The notes: generated from the letters alone by a model not told the origin. Positions 50,844 through 58,620 are shown, counted from the stretch's first letter. The stretch is 64,000 nt of DNA from VRUE01 sp033856195 (GCA_033856195.1 JAWVFL010000041.1:15187-79186), one strand, 5' to 3'. Numbers and translations: made by a program.

Positions 50844-52105
50844 CAGGCTCCCACCTCCGCCCGGATCGCGCCCGGGCCGCCCTCGTTCTTGCCGTCGTTC
50901 TCGGACTCGGCCCCGACCAGGATCGAGATCTTGCCGAGGTGCTTGTTTTCGTGCAGCAGCTGGTGTGCCTCGGCGACGCCGTCGAAGCCCATCGTCTGCC
51001 AGATCACCGGGCGAACCTTGCCCTCGGCCATCAGCTGGTTGGCCTTCATGCACTCATAGGCGTTGGCGAAGTGCGAGCCGATGATCTGCTTCTGGCGCAT
51101 CCACAGGTAGCGCACGTCGAAGTCGAGCTGGAAGCCCGAGGTGGCGCCGCAGATCACGACTTTGCCGAAGGGCTTGCAGACGAAGACCGAGGTCGGAAAG
51201 GTCGCCTGGCCGACGTGCTCGAAGACGATATCGGGGGCGTCGCCGAGGATCTCCTTGACCCGCTTGGCGAAGCCGCGCGAGACTTTGAAGCGCTCCTTGT
51301 CGGCGCCCTTGTCGGCGAGGTTCTCCGGCGTCCGCATCATCTCGCCGAACTCCTTGCGGTTGATGTAGTCGACCGCGCCCAGCTGCTTGACCAGCTCGCC
51401 CTTCTCATCGGAGGAGACGACGCCCACGGCGTTGGCCCCTGCCGCCTTGCAGAGTTGGACGGCGAAGACGCCGAGGCCGCCGGCGGCGCCCCAGATCAAG
51501 ACGTTGTGGCCGGCCTGCAGCTTGCACTGGTCGATCAGCATCCGGTAGGCGGTGAAGTAGGTGAGGCCGTAGGCCGAGGACTCGGCCCAAGAGAGGTTCT
51601 GGGGGCGGGGGAGGAGTTGCTGGGCCTGCACCTTGGTGAACTGGGCGAAGGAGCCCCAGGTCGTCTCGTAGCCCCAGATCCTCTGGCTCGGCGCGGCTAG
51701 CGGGTCGAGCCCGTGCACCTCGACGTCCTCGTAGGAGGCCTGATTGCAGTGGATCACGACCTCGTCGCCCGGCTTCCAGCGTGTGACGCCCTCGCCGACC
51801 TTCCAGACGATCCCCGAGGCGTCGGAGCCGCCGATGTGGTGGCCGTACTCGGGATGATCGCCGTAGCCGAAGACCGAGACCGGCTTGCCCAGTGCCGCCC
51901 AGACGTTATTGAAGTTGACGCCGGCGGCCATCACGCGGACGATTACCTCGAAGGCCCCTGGCTCGGGAACCTCGATCTGCTCTAGCTGGAAAGCATCGTT
52001 GGGCTCACCCTCGCGCTCCTGGCGAATCACCCAGGCGGCCATCGTCTCTGGCAACTCGCCGGGCTCGACGTCCAAGTTCGCGACTGCGCTCGTGTCAACG
52101 GCCAA
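50843..52105 (-). CDS. ccr: crotonyl-CoA carboxylase/reductase
   Basis: 420 residues from TTG at 52105, seven bases after GGAGG; the longer frame to 52150 lacks such a site. MDR-family enzyme with Ccr-specific stretches: VMAAGVNFNNVWAALGKPVSVFGYGDHPEYGHHIGGSDASGIVWKVG, IHCNQASYEDVEVHGLDPLAAPSQRIWGYETTWGSFAQF, NADPH site IWGAAGGLGVFAVQL and PDIVFEHVGQATFPTSVF. Reductively carboxylates crotonyl-CoA to ethylmalonyl-CoA, the defining step of the ethylmalonyl-CoA pathway. The mutase for its product lies at 44473-46467 on the same strand, separated by unrelated genes. A stand-alone crotonyl-CoA reductase for antibiotic precursors is the main alternative. Confidence 0.92.
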   Translation of the reverse strand: MAVDTSAVANLDVEPGELPETMAAWVIRQEREGEPNDAFQLEQIEVPEPGAFEVIVRVMAAGVNFNNVWAALGKPVSVFGYGDHPEYGHHIGGSDASGIVWKVGEGVTRWKPGDEVVIHCNQASYEDVEVHGLDPLAAPSQRIWGYETTWGSFAQFTKVQAQQLLPRPQNLSWAESSAYGLTYFTAYRMLIDQCKLQAGHNVLIWGAAGGLGVFAVQLCKAAGANAVGVVSSDEKGELVKQLGAVDYINRKEFGEMMRTPENLADKGADKERFKVSRGFAKRVKEILGDAPDIVFEHVGQATFPTSVFVCKPFGKVVICGATSGFQLDFDVRYLWMRQKQIIGSHFANAYECMKANQLMAEGKVRPVIWQTMGFDGVAEAHQLLHENKHLGKISILVGAESENDGKNEGGPGAIRAEVGA

Positions 52106-52142
52106 CTCTGATCCTCCGCGGTTCGGGAACGGGCGGCGAATC

Positions 52143-53357
52143 CTAGTCAAGCACGGGGGTCTCGGCCTCGCGCAGCTCGGGCGCTGTGATCTCGCGCACC
52201 GTGATCTCGATCGGTTCCGGTGGCTCGATCGCTTTGCTCGGAGTGGCCCCGAGCGACTCGACCTTGCGCAGCTGCGGTAGCAGGCGGCGCTCCATCGAGC
52301 CGACCGCGGAGTCGTAGGCGTTGGCTGCCGAGGTCAGGCCCCTGCCCACCTTGTCGAAGTCGCTGAGGAACTTGGCGAAGCGAGCGTGCATGGTCCCGGC
52401 GGCGTCGGCGATCTCGGCGGCCTCGGCGACCATGCGCTCCTGGCGCCAGCCGAGCTCCATCGTCCGCAGCAGGCCGATCAGCGAGGTTGGGCTGACCAGC
52501 AGGACGTTGAGCTTCAGCGCGTAGTCGAAGAGCTCGGGGTCGGCGGTGAAGGCTGCGTGCAGGGCAGGCTCGTTGGGGATGAAGCAGATCACCAGGTCCG
52601 GTGTCTCCCCGGCCTTGAACTGTCCTTGGTAATCCTTGGAGCTGAGCGCGCGGACGTGCTCGCGCGCCTGCCGCGCGTGCCGCTCGAGGTGGGTGCGGCG
52701 CTCGCTCTCGACCTCCGCCTCCTGGGCGTCGAGGAAAGCGTCGAGCGGGACCTTCGAGTCGGCGACGAAGCTGCGCCCTTCGGGCAGGAGGAAGCGCGCG
52801 TCGGGCCGCAGGCGCCCGTCTTCGGTGTGCAGTGTCTCCTGCAGCTCGAAGTCGACGTGCTCGGTCATGCCGGCGATCTCGATGCAGCGGCGCAGCTGCA
52901 GCTCGCCCCACTGGCCCCGCGTCTGCGGTTGCCGCAAGGCCTTCTTGAGGCCGGCCGTCTCGGCGTTGAGGTTGCCGACCGTCTGCCCCATCTGCTCGAG
53001 CAGGGTGCGCGTCTGCAGGTCGCCTTCGCCGCGCTTGCGCACCTCCGCCTCGATCTTCTCCTGACCCTTGGCGATTCGCTCCGCCAGTGCCTTGATCTCC
53101 GCCTGGCGCTTGTCGAGGGTTGCCTCCGCGGTCTGGGCGTCGACCTTGCGCGCTTCCTCGTTGATCCGCTGCCACTGGGCGATTGCTCTCTCCGTCGCCT
53201 CCTGGATCGCCGGACCGTGGTCGAGCTGCGGCGGCTGCTCGGGCCGGCGGACGATCGCATAGACGAGCGCCGCGGCGAGCACGAGCACGGTCATTGCCAG
53301 AACGATGGTCACCCGAGCGATGGTGACGACCGGGGCAGACGTACCGGCGCCGCCCAA
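52143..53357 (-). CDS. rmuC: RmuC-family DNA recombination protein
   Basis: 404 residues. One N-terminal transmembrane helix (VLAMTVLVLAAALVYAIV), a coiled coil (about 50-130; KRQAEIKALAERIAKGQEKIEAEVRKRGEGDLQTR) and the RmuC nuclease-like domain: GQWGELQLRRCIEIAGMTEHVDFELQ, RPDARFLLPEGRSFVADSKVPLDAF, ICFIPNEPALHAAFTADPELFDYAL and LLVSPTSLIGLLRTMELGWRQE. The N-terminal coiled coil and catalytic D...DSKV match the family (400-480 residues). Role known only loosely: limits inversions during recombination. The start may be 53357 or the ATG at 53294. Confidence 0.9.
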   Translation of the reverse strand: MGGAGTSAPVVTIARVTIVLAMTVLVLAAALVYAIVRRPEQPPQLDHGPAIQEATERAIAQWQRINEEARKVDAQTAEATLDKRQAEIKALAERIAKGQEKIEAEVRKRGEGDLQTRTLLEQMGQTVGNLNAETAGLKKALRQPQTRGQWGELQLRRCIEIAGMTEHVDFELQETLHTEDGRLRPDARFLLPEGRSFVADSKVPLDAFLDAQEAEVESERRTHLERHARQAREHVRALSSKDYQGQFKAGETPDLVICFIPNEPALHAAFTADPELFDYALKLNVLLVSPTSLIGLLRTMELGWRQERMVAEAAEIADAAGTMHARFAKFLSDFDKVGRGLTSAANAYDSAVGSMERRLLPQLRKVESLGATPSKAIEPPEPIEITVREITAPELREAETPVLD

Positions 53358-53366
53358 TGCCGCTAT

Positions 53367-53849
53367 TTACGGCAGCAGCAGGTCGTTCTCAGACGAGCTG
53401 CGGTAAGGGCCGACGGTGAACCTGACCGGTTTGGCCCCCGGGATGTCGGCTGCGCTGACCCGGTAGACGCCTGTCGGAAGCGAGGCGAGCATGGAGCCGT
53501 TGCCGTTGGCGACGAGCGCTCCCGATTTGACGTCTTTGGGGCCGCGCACTTCCAGTTTCGAGTCGAAGTCGGTGAGGTTGGCGCTGACGAAGACGACGTC
53601 GAGTGGAGCCTTGGACTTCACCTGGGGCTGGGAGGCGTGTTGGTTCTGCGGAATCTGCTGCGTCGGTTCGGGACCGATGGCAATCCGTGGCGGCTGCACA
53701 GTGATCGCGCTCGGGGTGACCGTGACGCTGACCCGCGTTGGCGGCTGTGGCCGCGGTTCGTTGGCGCTTTCCTCGGCGCCGCAGCCAGCCGTCGCCAGCG
53801 CCAGCGCGGCGAGGGCGCAGCCCGCAGCGAAGACTCTCCCACTTCCCAT
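53367..53849 (-). CDS. hypothetical lipoprotein
   Basis: 160 residues with a lipoprotein signal (CALAALALATAGCG, lipobox Cys near 23), a Pro-rich linker and a small beta domain (PLDVVFVSANLTDFDSKLEVRGPKDVKSGALVANGNGSMLASLPTGVYRVSAADIPGAKPVRFTVGPY) resembling SpaA/prealbumin-like or DUF4397-type beta sandwiches. No recognised function. Lies between ygfZ and rmuC on the same strand with short gaps (11 and 9 bases). Confidence 0.75.
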   Translation of the reverse strand: MGSGRVFAAGCALAALALATAGCGAEESANEPRPQPPTRVSVTVTPSAITVQPPRIAIGPEPTQQIPQNQHASQPQVKSKAPLDVVFVSANLTDFDSKLEVRGPKDVKSGALVANGNGSMLASLPTGVYRVSAADIPGAKPVRFTVGPYRSSSENDLLLP

Positions 53850-53860
53850 CGAGGCGGAAT

Positions 53861-54850
53861 CTAACTGAAGGGCAAGTCGACTACGCGAGCCGTAACGCCA
53901 TCTTCACCTACGAGCAGCTCGCTGCCCGGCTCGGCCTCGCGGCGGACGATCGCCAGTGCAATCGCACCGTGGACGGGAGAGACGCAGCTGCCGCCGAGCC
54001 TGCCGACCTCTTTCTCGGCGAGCGAGAGCGTCGCCCCGGGCTGCGCGGGAGCGCTGAGATGCAGACCGCGCAGGTGGCGATTTGGCTTGCCCTTGTAGTG
54101 GAGGCGGGCGACGGTCTCCTGGCCGATGTAGCAGCCCTTCTCGAAATTGACAGCGGCCTCGACGATGCCGGCCTCGGCCGGCATCGTGGCCGCGTCCATC
54201 TCGCTGCCGAAGCGGGGCGTGCCGGCTTCGACGCGGAGGATCTCGACCGCGCCGGGGCCGACCTCTGGAGCACCGGCCGCGGCGAGAGCGGCGCGGAGCC
54301 GCTCGCTGTCGCCGGCTGCGGCGATCAAGTCGACGCCGAGCGCTGTTCCCACCGCAATGCACTCGAGGCCGTCGATCGAGACGGGCTCGGAAGCGTGCTC
54401 CGGAAGCGCCGGCGATCCGGACAGCTCGACGCTGCGCGGCCCGATCAGCGAGAGGATCGAGCGCTCCCCGCTCAAGTCTTCAAGGGTGACCTCGCGCCCG
54501 ATCTTGTACATCTCGAGATGCCGGCGAGCGGCGTCCAGCGCCTCGGGCTCGGTGTCGATCCAGGTGGCCGCGCTGTTCCCTTCCCCTGGTATTCCCTGGA
54601 AAGGAACAGAGGAAAGGTTGAGGACCCGCATGTCCGCCTGCATATGGCCCTTGCGATCGAGCAGTGCCGCGTAGCAGCCCTCGCCGGGGCCAAGCGCCTC
54701 GATGTCGTTGGTCAGCTGACCCTGCAGGTACTCGGTCGCCTCCGATCCCTTCAGCACCAGCTTGCCCCGCGCCGAGCGATCGAGCAGCCCACACTCCTCG
54801 CGCAGCTGCCTGTACTGCGCATCGATCTCAACCATTGCGGCCTCCGTCAT
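53861..54850 (-). CDS. ygfZ: YgfZ/GcvT-type folate-binding protein
   Basis: 329 residues. The family signature NFEKGCYIGQETVARLHYKGK (K-G-C-Y-x-G-Q-E) is intact. Also ALLDRKGHMQADMRVL, EMYKIGREVTLED, SLIGPRSVEL and ILRVEAGTPRFGSEMD. YgfZ uses tetrahydrofolate in repair or assembly of certain iron-sulfur enzymes. Between RVLNL and WIDTEPEAL, where relatives have a short turn, there is an extra ~18-residue stretch (SSVPFQGIPGEGNSAAT) encoded by a small palindrome (54573-54609). Confidence 0.88.
   Translation of the reverse strand: MTEAAMVEIDAQYRQLREECGLLDRSARGKLVLKGSEATEYLQGQLTNDIEALGPGEGCYAALLDRKGHMQADMRVLNLSSVPFQGIPGEGNSAATWIDTEPEALDAARRHLEMYKIGREVTLEDLSGERSILSLIGPRSVELSGSPALPEHASEPVSIDGLECIAVGTALGVDLIAAAGDSERLRAALAAAGAPEVGPGAVEILRVEAGTPRFGSEMDAATMPAEAGIVEAAVNFEKGCYIGQETVARLHYKGKPNRHLRGLHLSAPAQPGATLSLAEKEVGRLGGSCVSPVHGAIALAIVRREAEPGSELLVGEDGVTARVVDLPFS
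54573..54609. repeat. small palindrome inside ygfZ
   Basis: 12-base arms CTGTTCCCTTCC / GGAAAGGAACAG with one mismatch and a 13-base loop. Encodes an apparent insertion in a surface loop of YgfZ. Only one copy seen in this window, so its status as a repeat elsewhere is unproven. Confidence 0.45.
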
Positions 54851-54877
54851 CTATCCAATTCTAGGAAGTGGCCGACG

Positions 54878-54945
54878 GGGGCGACCGGGATGACCCCGAA
54901 CGAGCCTCCCCGCTGTTGCGAGAGAGGGGTCATCCCGGTCGCCCC
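54878..54945. repeat. long palindrome between ygfZ and mntR
   Basis: Perfect 20-base arms GGGGCGACCGGGATGACCCC and its complement, with a 28-base loop, filling most of the divergent gap between ygfZ and mntR. Too strong and too long for an operator; it does not resemble a terminator for either gene, as both are transcribed away from it. Confidence 0.75.
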
Positions 54946-54955
54946 GCCCCACCCT

Positions 54956-54990
54956 TTTAGATATGTCAAACTCTTTTCGACGTGTCTAAA
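54956..54990. promoter_or_regulatory. two TTTnGA..TCnAAA-type boxes at the mntR start
   Basis: TTTAGATATGTCAAA (54956-54970) and TTTCGACGTGTCTAAA (54975-54990) are related palindromes in an AT-rich patch; together they also form a larger inverted repeat. The second covers the GTG start (54982). Arrangement fits autoregulation by the DtxR/MntR-family repressor encoded here. The lack of a Shine-Dalgarno suggests a leaderless transcript starting at or near the GTG. Confidence 0.6.
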
Positions 54991-55428
54991 CCTTCGGAGG
55001 CAATCGAGGATTACGCGAAGGCGATCTACGCGCTTTCGCAGCAGCGGCAGGGACCGGTGCTCAACGGGGAGGTCGCCGAGCGGCTTGGCGTCACTCCCGC
55101 CACCGCAACCTCGATGCTGAAGAAGCTGGGCGAGTTGGGCCTGGTCGACTACCTCCCCTACAAGGGTGTGACGCTGAGACCGGCGGGGGAGAAGCTCGCG
55201 CTCGAGGTGATTCGCCATCACCGCCTGATCGAGGCATACCTCTCCGAGGCACTCGGCATGCCCGAGGATCGCGTCCACGCCGAGGCCGAGGTGCTCGAGC
55301 ACTACATCTCCGAGGACCTCGAGCTGCTGATCGCGGCCAAGCTCGGCGAGCCGAGCCACGACCCGCACGGCACCCCGATCCCCGGTCCCGACCTCAAACC
55401 TCCGGCGGGAGACGTGAGCGCCCGGTGA
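54982..55428 (+). CDS. mntR: DtxR/MntR-family metal-dependent repressor
   Basis: 148 residues from GTG at 54982. N-terminal winged helix: EAIEDYAKAIYALSQQRQGPVLNGEVAERLGVTPATATSMLKKLGELGLVDYLPYKGVTLRPAGEKLALEVIRHHRLIEAYLSEALG, the DtxR pattern, followed by the dimerisation/metal domain VHAEAEVLEHYISEDLELLIAAKLGEPSHDPHGTPIP with His/Glu ligands. No SH3-like third domain, as in MntR. Overlaps mntH by four bases (GTGA), so it very likely controls manganese (or iron) uptake. Boxes at 54956-54990 are its likely operator. Confidence 0.9.
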   Translation: MSKPSEAIEDYAKAIYALSQQRQGPVLNGEVAERLGVTPATATSMLKKLGELGLVDYLPYKGVTLRPAGEKLALEVIRHHRLIEAYLSEALGMPEDRVHAEAEVLEHYISEDLELLIAAKLGEPSHDPHGTPIPGPDLKPPAGDVSAR

Positions 55429-56765
55429 AGCCGCCCCCGGCGACCGAGACTCCCATTGAGGAGGCACTTCCGGCCGAGGCCACCGTCGAGGACGTCCTTC
55501 CTGGCGAGGCCGCCGTCGCCCGCGCCGCGCGCCGCTCGCTCGACGGGCACGCGCGCGGCCTGGCGCGCATCTGGCCCTTCCTCGGCCCCTCGTTCGTCGC
55601 CGCCGTCGCCTACATCGACCCGGGCAACTTCGCCACCAACATCGCCGGCGGCGCCAAGTTCGGCTACCTGCTGCTCTGGGTGATCCTCTCGGCCAACCTG
55701 ATCGCGATGGTCGTGCAGACCCAGTCGGCGAAGCTGGGGATCGCGACCGGCAAGAACCTTGCCGAGCTCTGCCGCGAGACCTTTTCGCGGCGCACCTCGG
55801 TCGGCCTCTGGCTGCAGGCGGAGGTGGTGGCGATGGCGACCGACATCGCCGAGGTCGTCGGCGCCGCGCTCGGCCTCAACCTGCTCTTCGGCATCCCGCT
55901 CTTCCCCGCCGGCCTGATCGCCGGCGCCGGCGCCTTCGGGATCCTCGCCCTGCAGCAGATGGGCTTCCGCCGGCTCGAGGCGGCGATCACCGCTCTGGTC
56001 GGCGTCGTCGTCGCTTCGTTCGTCTTCGAGCTCTTCGAGGCCAATCCGGCCGGCGGAGAAGTGGCCAAGCACCTCTTCGTGCCCGGCTTCGCCGGCACCG
56101 AGAGCATCCTGCTCGCCACCGGGATCATCGGCGCGACGGTGATGCCGCACGTCATCTACCTGCACTCGGCGCTGACCCAGCGGCGGATCGTCGGCCGCAA
56201 CGCCGACGAGCGCAAGCGCATCCTGCGCTTCGAGAAGATCGACGTGGTGGTCGCGATGTCGCTCGCCGGCGTGATCAACCTCTCGATGATGATCGTCGCC
56301 GCCGCCCTTTTCCACGAAGGCGGCCTGGCCGGAATCGACTCGATCGATGGCGCCTACGACGGGCTCAAGTCGCTGGTCTCTCTCAATGCCGCGACCGTTT
56401 TCGGCATCGCCCTGCTCGCATCCGGCTTCGCCTCCTCCTCGGTGGGGACGATGGCGGGACAGGTGGTGATGCAGGGCTTCATCCGCCGCCGCATCCCGAT
56501 CTTCCTGCGCCGCGCGATCACGTTGGCGCCGGCGCTGGTCGTGCTTGGCATCGGACTTGACCCGACCGACGCCCTGGTCGCCAGCCAGGTAGTCCTCTCC
56601 TTCGGCATCCCCTTCGCCCTGGTGCCGCTGCTGATGCTGGCGGCCAAGAAGGAGGTGATGGGTGCGCTGGTCAATCCGCGCTGGCTGACCGGGTTCGCCG
56701 GGGTGCTGGCGGCGATGATCATCGCCCTCAACGTCTTCCTCTTGCAGCAGGTGTTCTTCGGCTAG
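55425..56765 (+). CDS. mntH: NRAMP-family manganese/divalent metal transporter
   Basis: 446 residues. After a ~45-residue cytosolic N-terminus, eleven hydrophobic segments. NRAMP motifs: GPSFVAAVAYIDPGNFATNIAGGAKFGY (DPGN in TM1), AEVVGAALGLNLLF and GATVMPHVIYLHSAL (MPH in TM6), plus GLKSLVSLNAATVFGIALLASGFASSSVGTMAGQVVMQGF. Proton-driven Mn(II)/Fe(II) import across the plasma membrane. Co-translated with mntR. The ~110-bp palindromic element at 56772 starts seven bases after its stop. Confidence 0.93.
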   Translation: MKPPPATETPIEEALPAEATVEDVLPGEAAVARAARRSLDGHARGLARIWPFLGPSFVAAVAYIDPGNFATNIAGGAKFGYLLLWVILSANLIAMVVQTQSAKLGIATGKNLAELCRETFSRRTSVGLWLQAEVVAMATDIAEVVGAALGLNLLFGIPLFPAGLIAGAGAFGILALQQMGFRRLEAAITALVGVVVASFVFELFEANPAGGEVAKHLFVPGFAGTESILLATGIIGATVMPHVIYLHSALTQRRIVGRNADERKRILRFEKIDVVVAMSLAGVINLSMMIVAAALFHEGGLAGIDSIDGAYDGLKSLVSLNAATVFGIALLASGFASSSVGTMAGQVVMQGFIRRRIPIFLRRAITLAPALVVLGIGLDPTDALVASQVVLSFGIPFALVPLLMLAAKKEVMGALVNPRWLTGFAGVLAAMIIALNVFLLQQVFFG

Positions 56766-56771
56766 GGCGGC

Positions 56772-56881
56772 AGGCCCGGGCGGGGACCCCTCCGTCGGGG
56801 CTCCGCAACGGAAGCCAAGGTGAAGGGTCCGTAGCTGAGTCGCTTCGCGAGTTCCCGCCGGTGGGGTCCCCGCCCGGGCCT
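56772..56881. repeat. long-stem palindromic element, copy 1
   Basis: Perfect 19-base arms (AGGCCCGGGCGGGGACCCC and complement) enclose a ~70-base centre with CTCCGCAACG, CAAGGTGAAGGGTCCGTAGC and TCGCTTCGCGAGTTCCCG. The centre is almost identical to that at 60124-60228. Lies between mntH and the convergent receiver-like gene, so it could also end transcription. Confidence 0.88.
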
Positions 56882-56887
56882 ACGCGA

Positions 56888-57211
56888 TCAGCCTCCGAGG
56901 AGCTTTGTAGCCAGCTCCGGCAGCTCCCTTGCCATGCGGGAGCGGGGGACGACCAGGTCGAGGCCGGCCGCTTCGGCAGCGTCGCGCGTCTCGGTATCTA
57001 CGTGGGAGTAGTAGCCGAGCACCGGGATGCCGAGACCGACCAGGGCCTCGGGGTTCTCGACGTCGAGGTCGGCGACGATCAGTTCGACGCCGCCGAGCGG
57101 CGCCTCGGCGAGGGCGGGAGAGAGCGTCACGTCGTGACCGGCGGCGCTCAGCATCGCTTCTACCTTGCTGCCGAGGAGCAGGTCGGATGCGATCGCGACG
57201 ACGCGGGCCAC
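56888..57211 (-). CDS. small receiver-like (CheY-fold) hypothetical protein
   Basis: 107 residues from GTG at 57211, sharing one base with the stop of the upstream gene (TAGTG). Sequence ARVVAIASDLLLGSKVEAMLSAAGHDVTLS, GVELIVADLDVENPEALV, IPVLGYYSHVDTETRDAAEAAGLDLVVPRSRMARELPEL follows the alternating beta/alpha pattern of response-regulator receivers, with D-L-D in the position of the phospho-Asp strand and Arg or Ser in place of the usual Lys. Probably a degenerate receiver. Last gene of a three-gene minus operon. Confidence 0.68.
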   Translation of the reverse strand: MARVVAIASDLLLGSKVEAMLSAAGHDVTLSPALAEAPLGGVELIVADLDVENPEALVGLGIPVLGYYSHVDTETRDAAEAAGLDLVVPRSRMARELPELATKLLGG

Positions 57212-57573
57212 TAGAGCGAGCGGCGTTCGCGGAACTCCTCGCGAACGCTCTCGGGGCGGCCCCACATCTGCACGACCTCGGCGCGGCCCTCGCGCACCTC
57301 GCGCAGCTGCATCTCGCCGCTGACGCCATCGGCGTCGAGCTTCGCCAGCACGCCCCTGACGGTCTCGGCGGCGGCGGCGTGGCCGAAGCTGTGGGCGACG
57401 ATCAGGCGCCAGTCCCAGTCGGCCTGCGAGTAGGGCTGGGCGTTGACCTGGCTCAGCGCCACGGCGGTGTCGACGTAGCGGCTTTCGTCGTCGATGCGCA
57501 GGTCGAGCTCGAGGTCAGTCCAATCCGGCGGCATCGAGTCGAGCACCTGCTGAAAATCGGCGGCCAGGCTCAC
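57211..57573 (-). CDS. hypothetical protein
   Basis: 120 residues from GTG at 57573, overlapping the upstream lipoprotein gene by four bases (GTGA). The sequence (ADFQQVLDSMPPDWTDLELDLRIDDESRYVDTAVALSQVNAQPYSQADWDWRLIVAHSFGHAAAAETVRGVLAKLDADGVSGEMQLREVREGRAEVVQMW) reads as one compact alpha/beta domain. No family recognised and no signal peptide. Coupled to a substrate-binding lipoprotein and a receiver-like protein. Confidence 0.72.
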   Translation of the reverse strand: MSLAADFQQVLDSMPPDWTDLELDLRIDDESRYVDTAVALSQVNAQPYSQADWDWRLIVAHSFGHAAAAETVRGVLAKLDADGVSGEMQLREVREGRAEVVQMWGRPESVREEFRERRSL

Positions 57574-58535
57574 GGCTGCAAGCCTAGCTCGAACGCCGCC
57601 GACACATCGAGGGGGCGTTCGAGCAGGCCGTGCTCGAGGTCCCACTTGGCCCAGGCGCGAAGGACCGCCGGATCAAAGGGTTGCGGCCGCAGGTCCGGCA
57701 GGAGGACATCGAGCTGCGTCCGCTGTTCGGCCCGATCGAGGCTGGGCACTTCGGCGAGCAGGTCGTCGAGCGCCTGCGCCGGCCGGCGGACCGAGAGCTC
57801 GTAGCCACGCGTGGTGGCCGCCAGCAGTGAACGGACCAGGTCCGGCTTGTGCGCAGCAGTCTCCTTGGAGGTGACGAGGACGAGCTCCGGGTAGGGCGGG
57901 GCGCCGTATTCGTCGACCCTGAAGATGCGGATCGGCACTCCCTGCCGCCGTAGGGCAACCCCCTCGGCGTTCCAGAAGCCGGTCGCGGCATCGACCTTGC
58001 CGGCCGCGAGCGAGGAGATCGCGTTGAAGCCGATCGTCACCCGCTTCACCTTCACCGGATCGCCGCCGTCGGCGCTCACCTCGGAATCGACCACGGCTTC
58101 ATCCGATGGCAGGCCGGTGACGCCGACCGTGCGGTCTTCGAGGTCCTTCGGCTGGGAGACCCCTCGGTCGCCGCGGGCGATCACGGCGGCCAGCGGGCGC
58201 TGCACCAGGGGCATCGTGCCGACCACGTCCAGGCCGCGCTCACGGGCGATGCCGAGGTCGTGGATGTCGAGGATCGCGAAGTCGGCTCGCCCGGCGGCCA
58301 GCAACTTCGGCGCGTCGGTCGATTCGCCGGGCTGGCGAATCGTCAGGTCGATTCCCGAGTCGCGGTAGAAGCCCTCGCGCCGCGCCGCGTAGATGCCTGA
58401 GTGCACGGCGTTCGGGGTAAAGTCGAGCACGAGGGTCGCGCCGCTAGGCGCGCCCGGTTCAGCACCGCTCCCCCCGCAACCGGCGAGGCCGGCAAGCAGA
58501 GAGGCGGCCGCCAGCAGCGCGGCAACCAACTTCAT
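57570..58535 (-). CDS. NMT1/THI5-like ABC substrate-binding lipoprotein
   Basis: 321 residues. Lipoprotein signal (LVAALLAAASLLAGLAGCGG, Cys about 20). Domain: LVLDFTPNAVHSGIYAARREGFYRDSGIDLTIRQPG, LLAAGRADFAILDIHDLGIARERG, VGVTGLPSDEAVVDSEV, NAISSLAAGKVDAATGFWNAEGVALRRQG, the NMT1/THI5 pattern used for pyrimidine, riboflavin, taurine or nitrate precursors. No permease or ATPase gene lies next to it, so it either works with components coded elsewhere or has another role. Ligand unknown; ThiY-like formylaminopyrimidine binding is possible. Confidence 0.85.
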   Translation of the reverse strand: MKLVAALLAAASLLAGLAGCGGSGAEPGAPSGATLVLDFTPNAVHSGIYAARREGFYRDSGIDLTIRQPGESTDAPKLLAAGRADFAILDIHDLGIARERGLDVVGTMPLVQRPLAAVIARGDRGVSQPKDLEDRTVGVTGLPSDEAVVDSEVSADGGDPVKVKRVTIGFNAISSLAAGKVDAATGFWNAEGVALRRQGVPIRIFRVDEYGAPPYPELVLVTSKETAAHKPDLVRSLLAATTRGYELSVRRPAQALDDLLAEVPSLDRAEQRTQLDVLLPDLRPQPFDPAVLRAWAKWDLEHGLLERPLDVSAAFELGLQP

Positions 58536-58620
58536 CTGGCTCGGGACGCTATTTCATTCGCTCAATGTGGGTAGACTGGCGCCGCCCCCAGTCGAATTCA
58601 GGGATCTAGGAGGAGAGAGA

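Noticed and set aside
58393..58620. N-terminal extension of the aquaporin
   Set aside because: Overlaps the divergent lipoprotein gene and lacks similarity; GTG 58621 follows AGGAGG and starts just before TM1.
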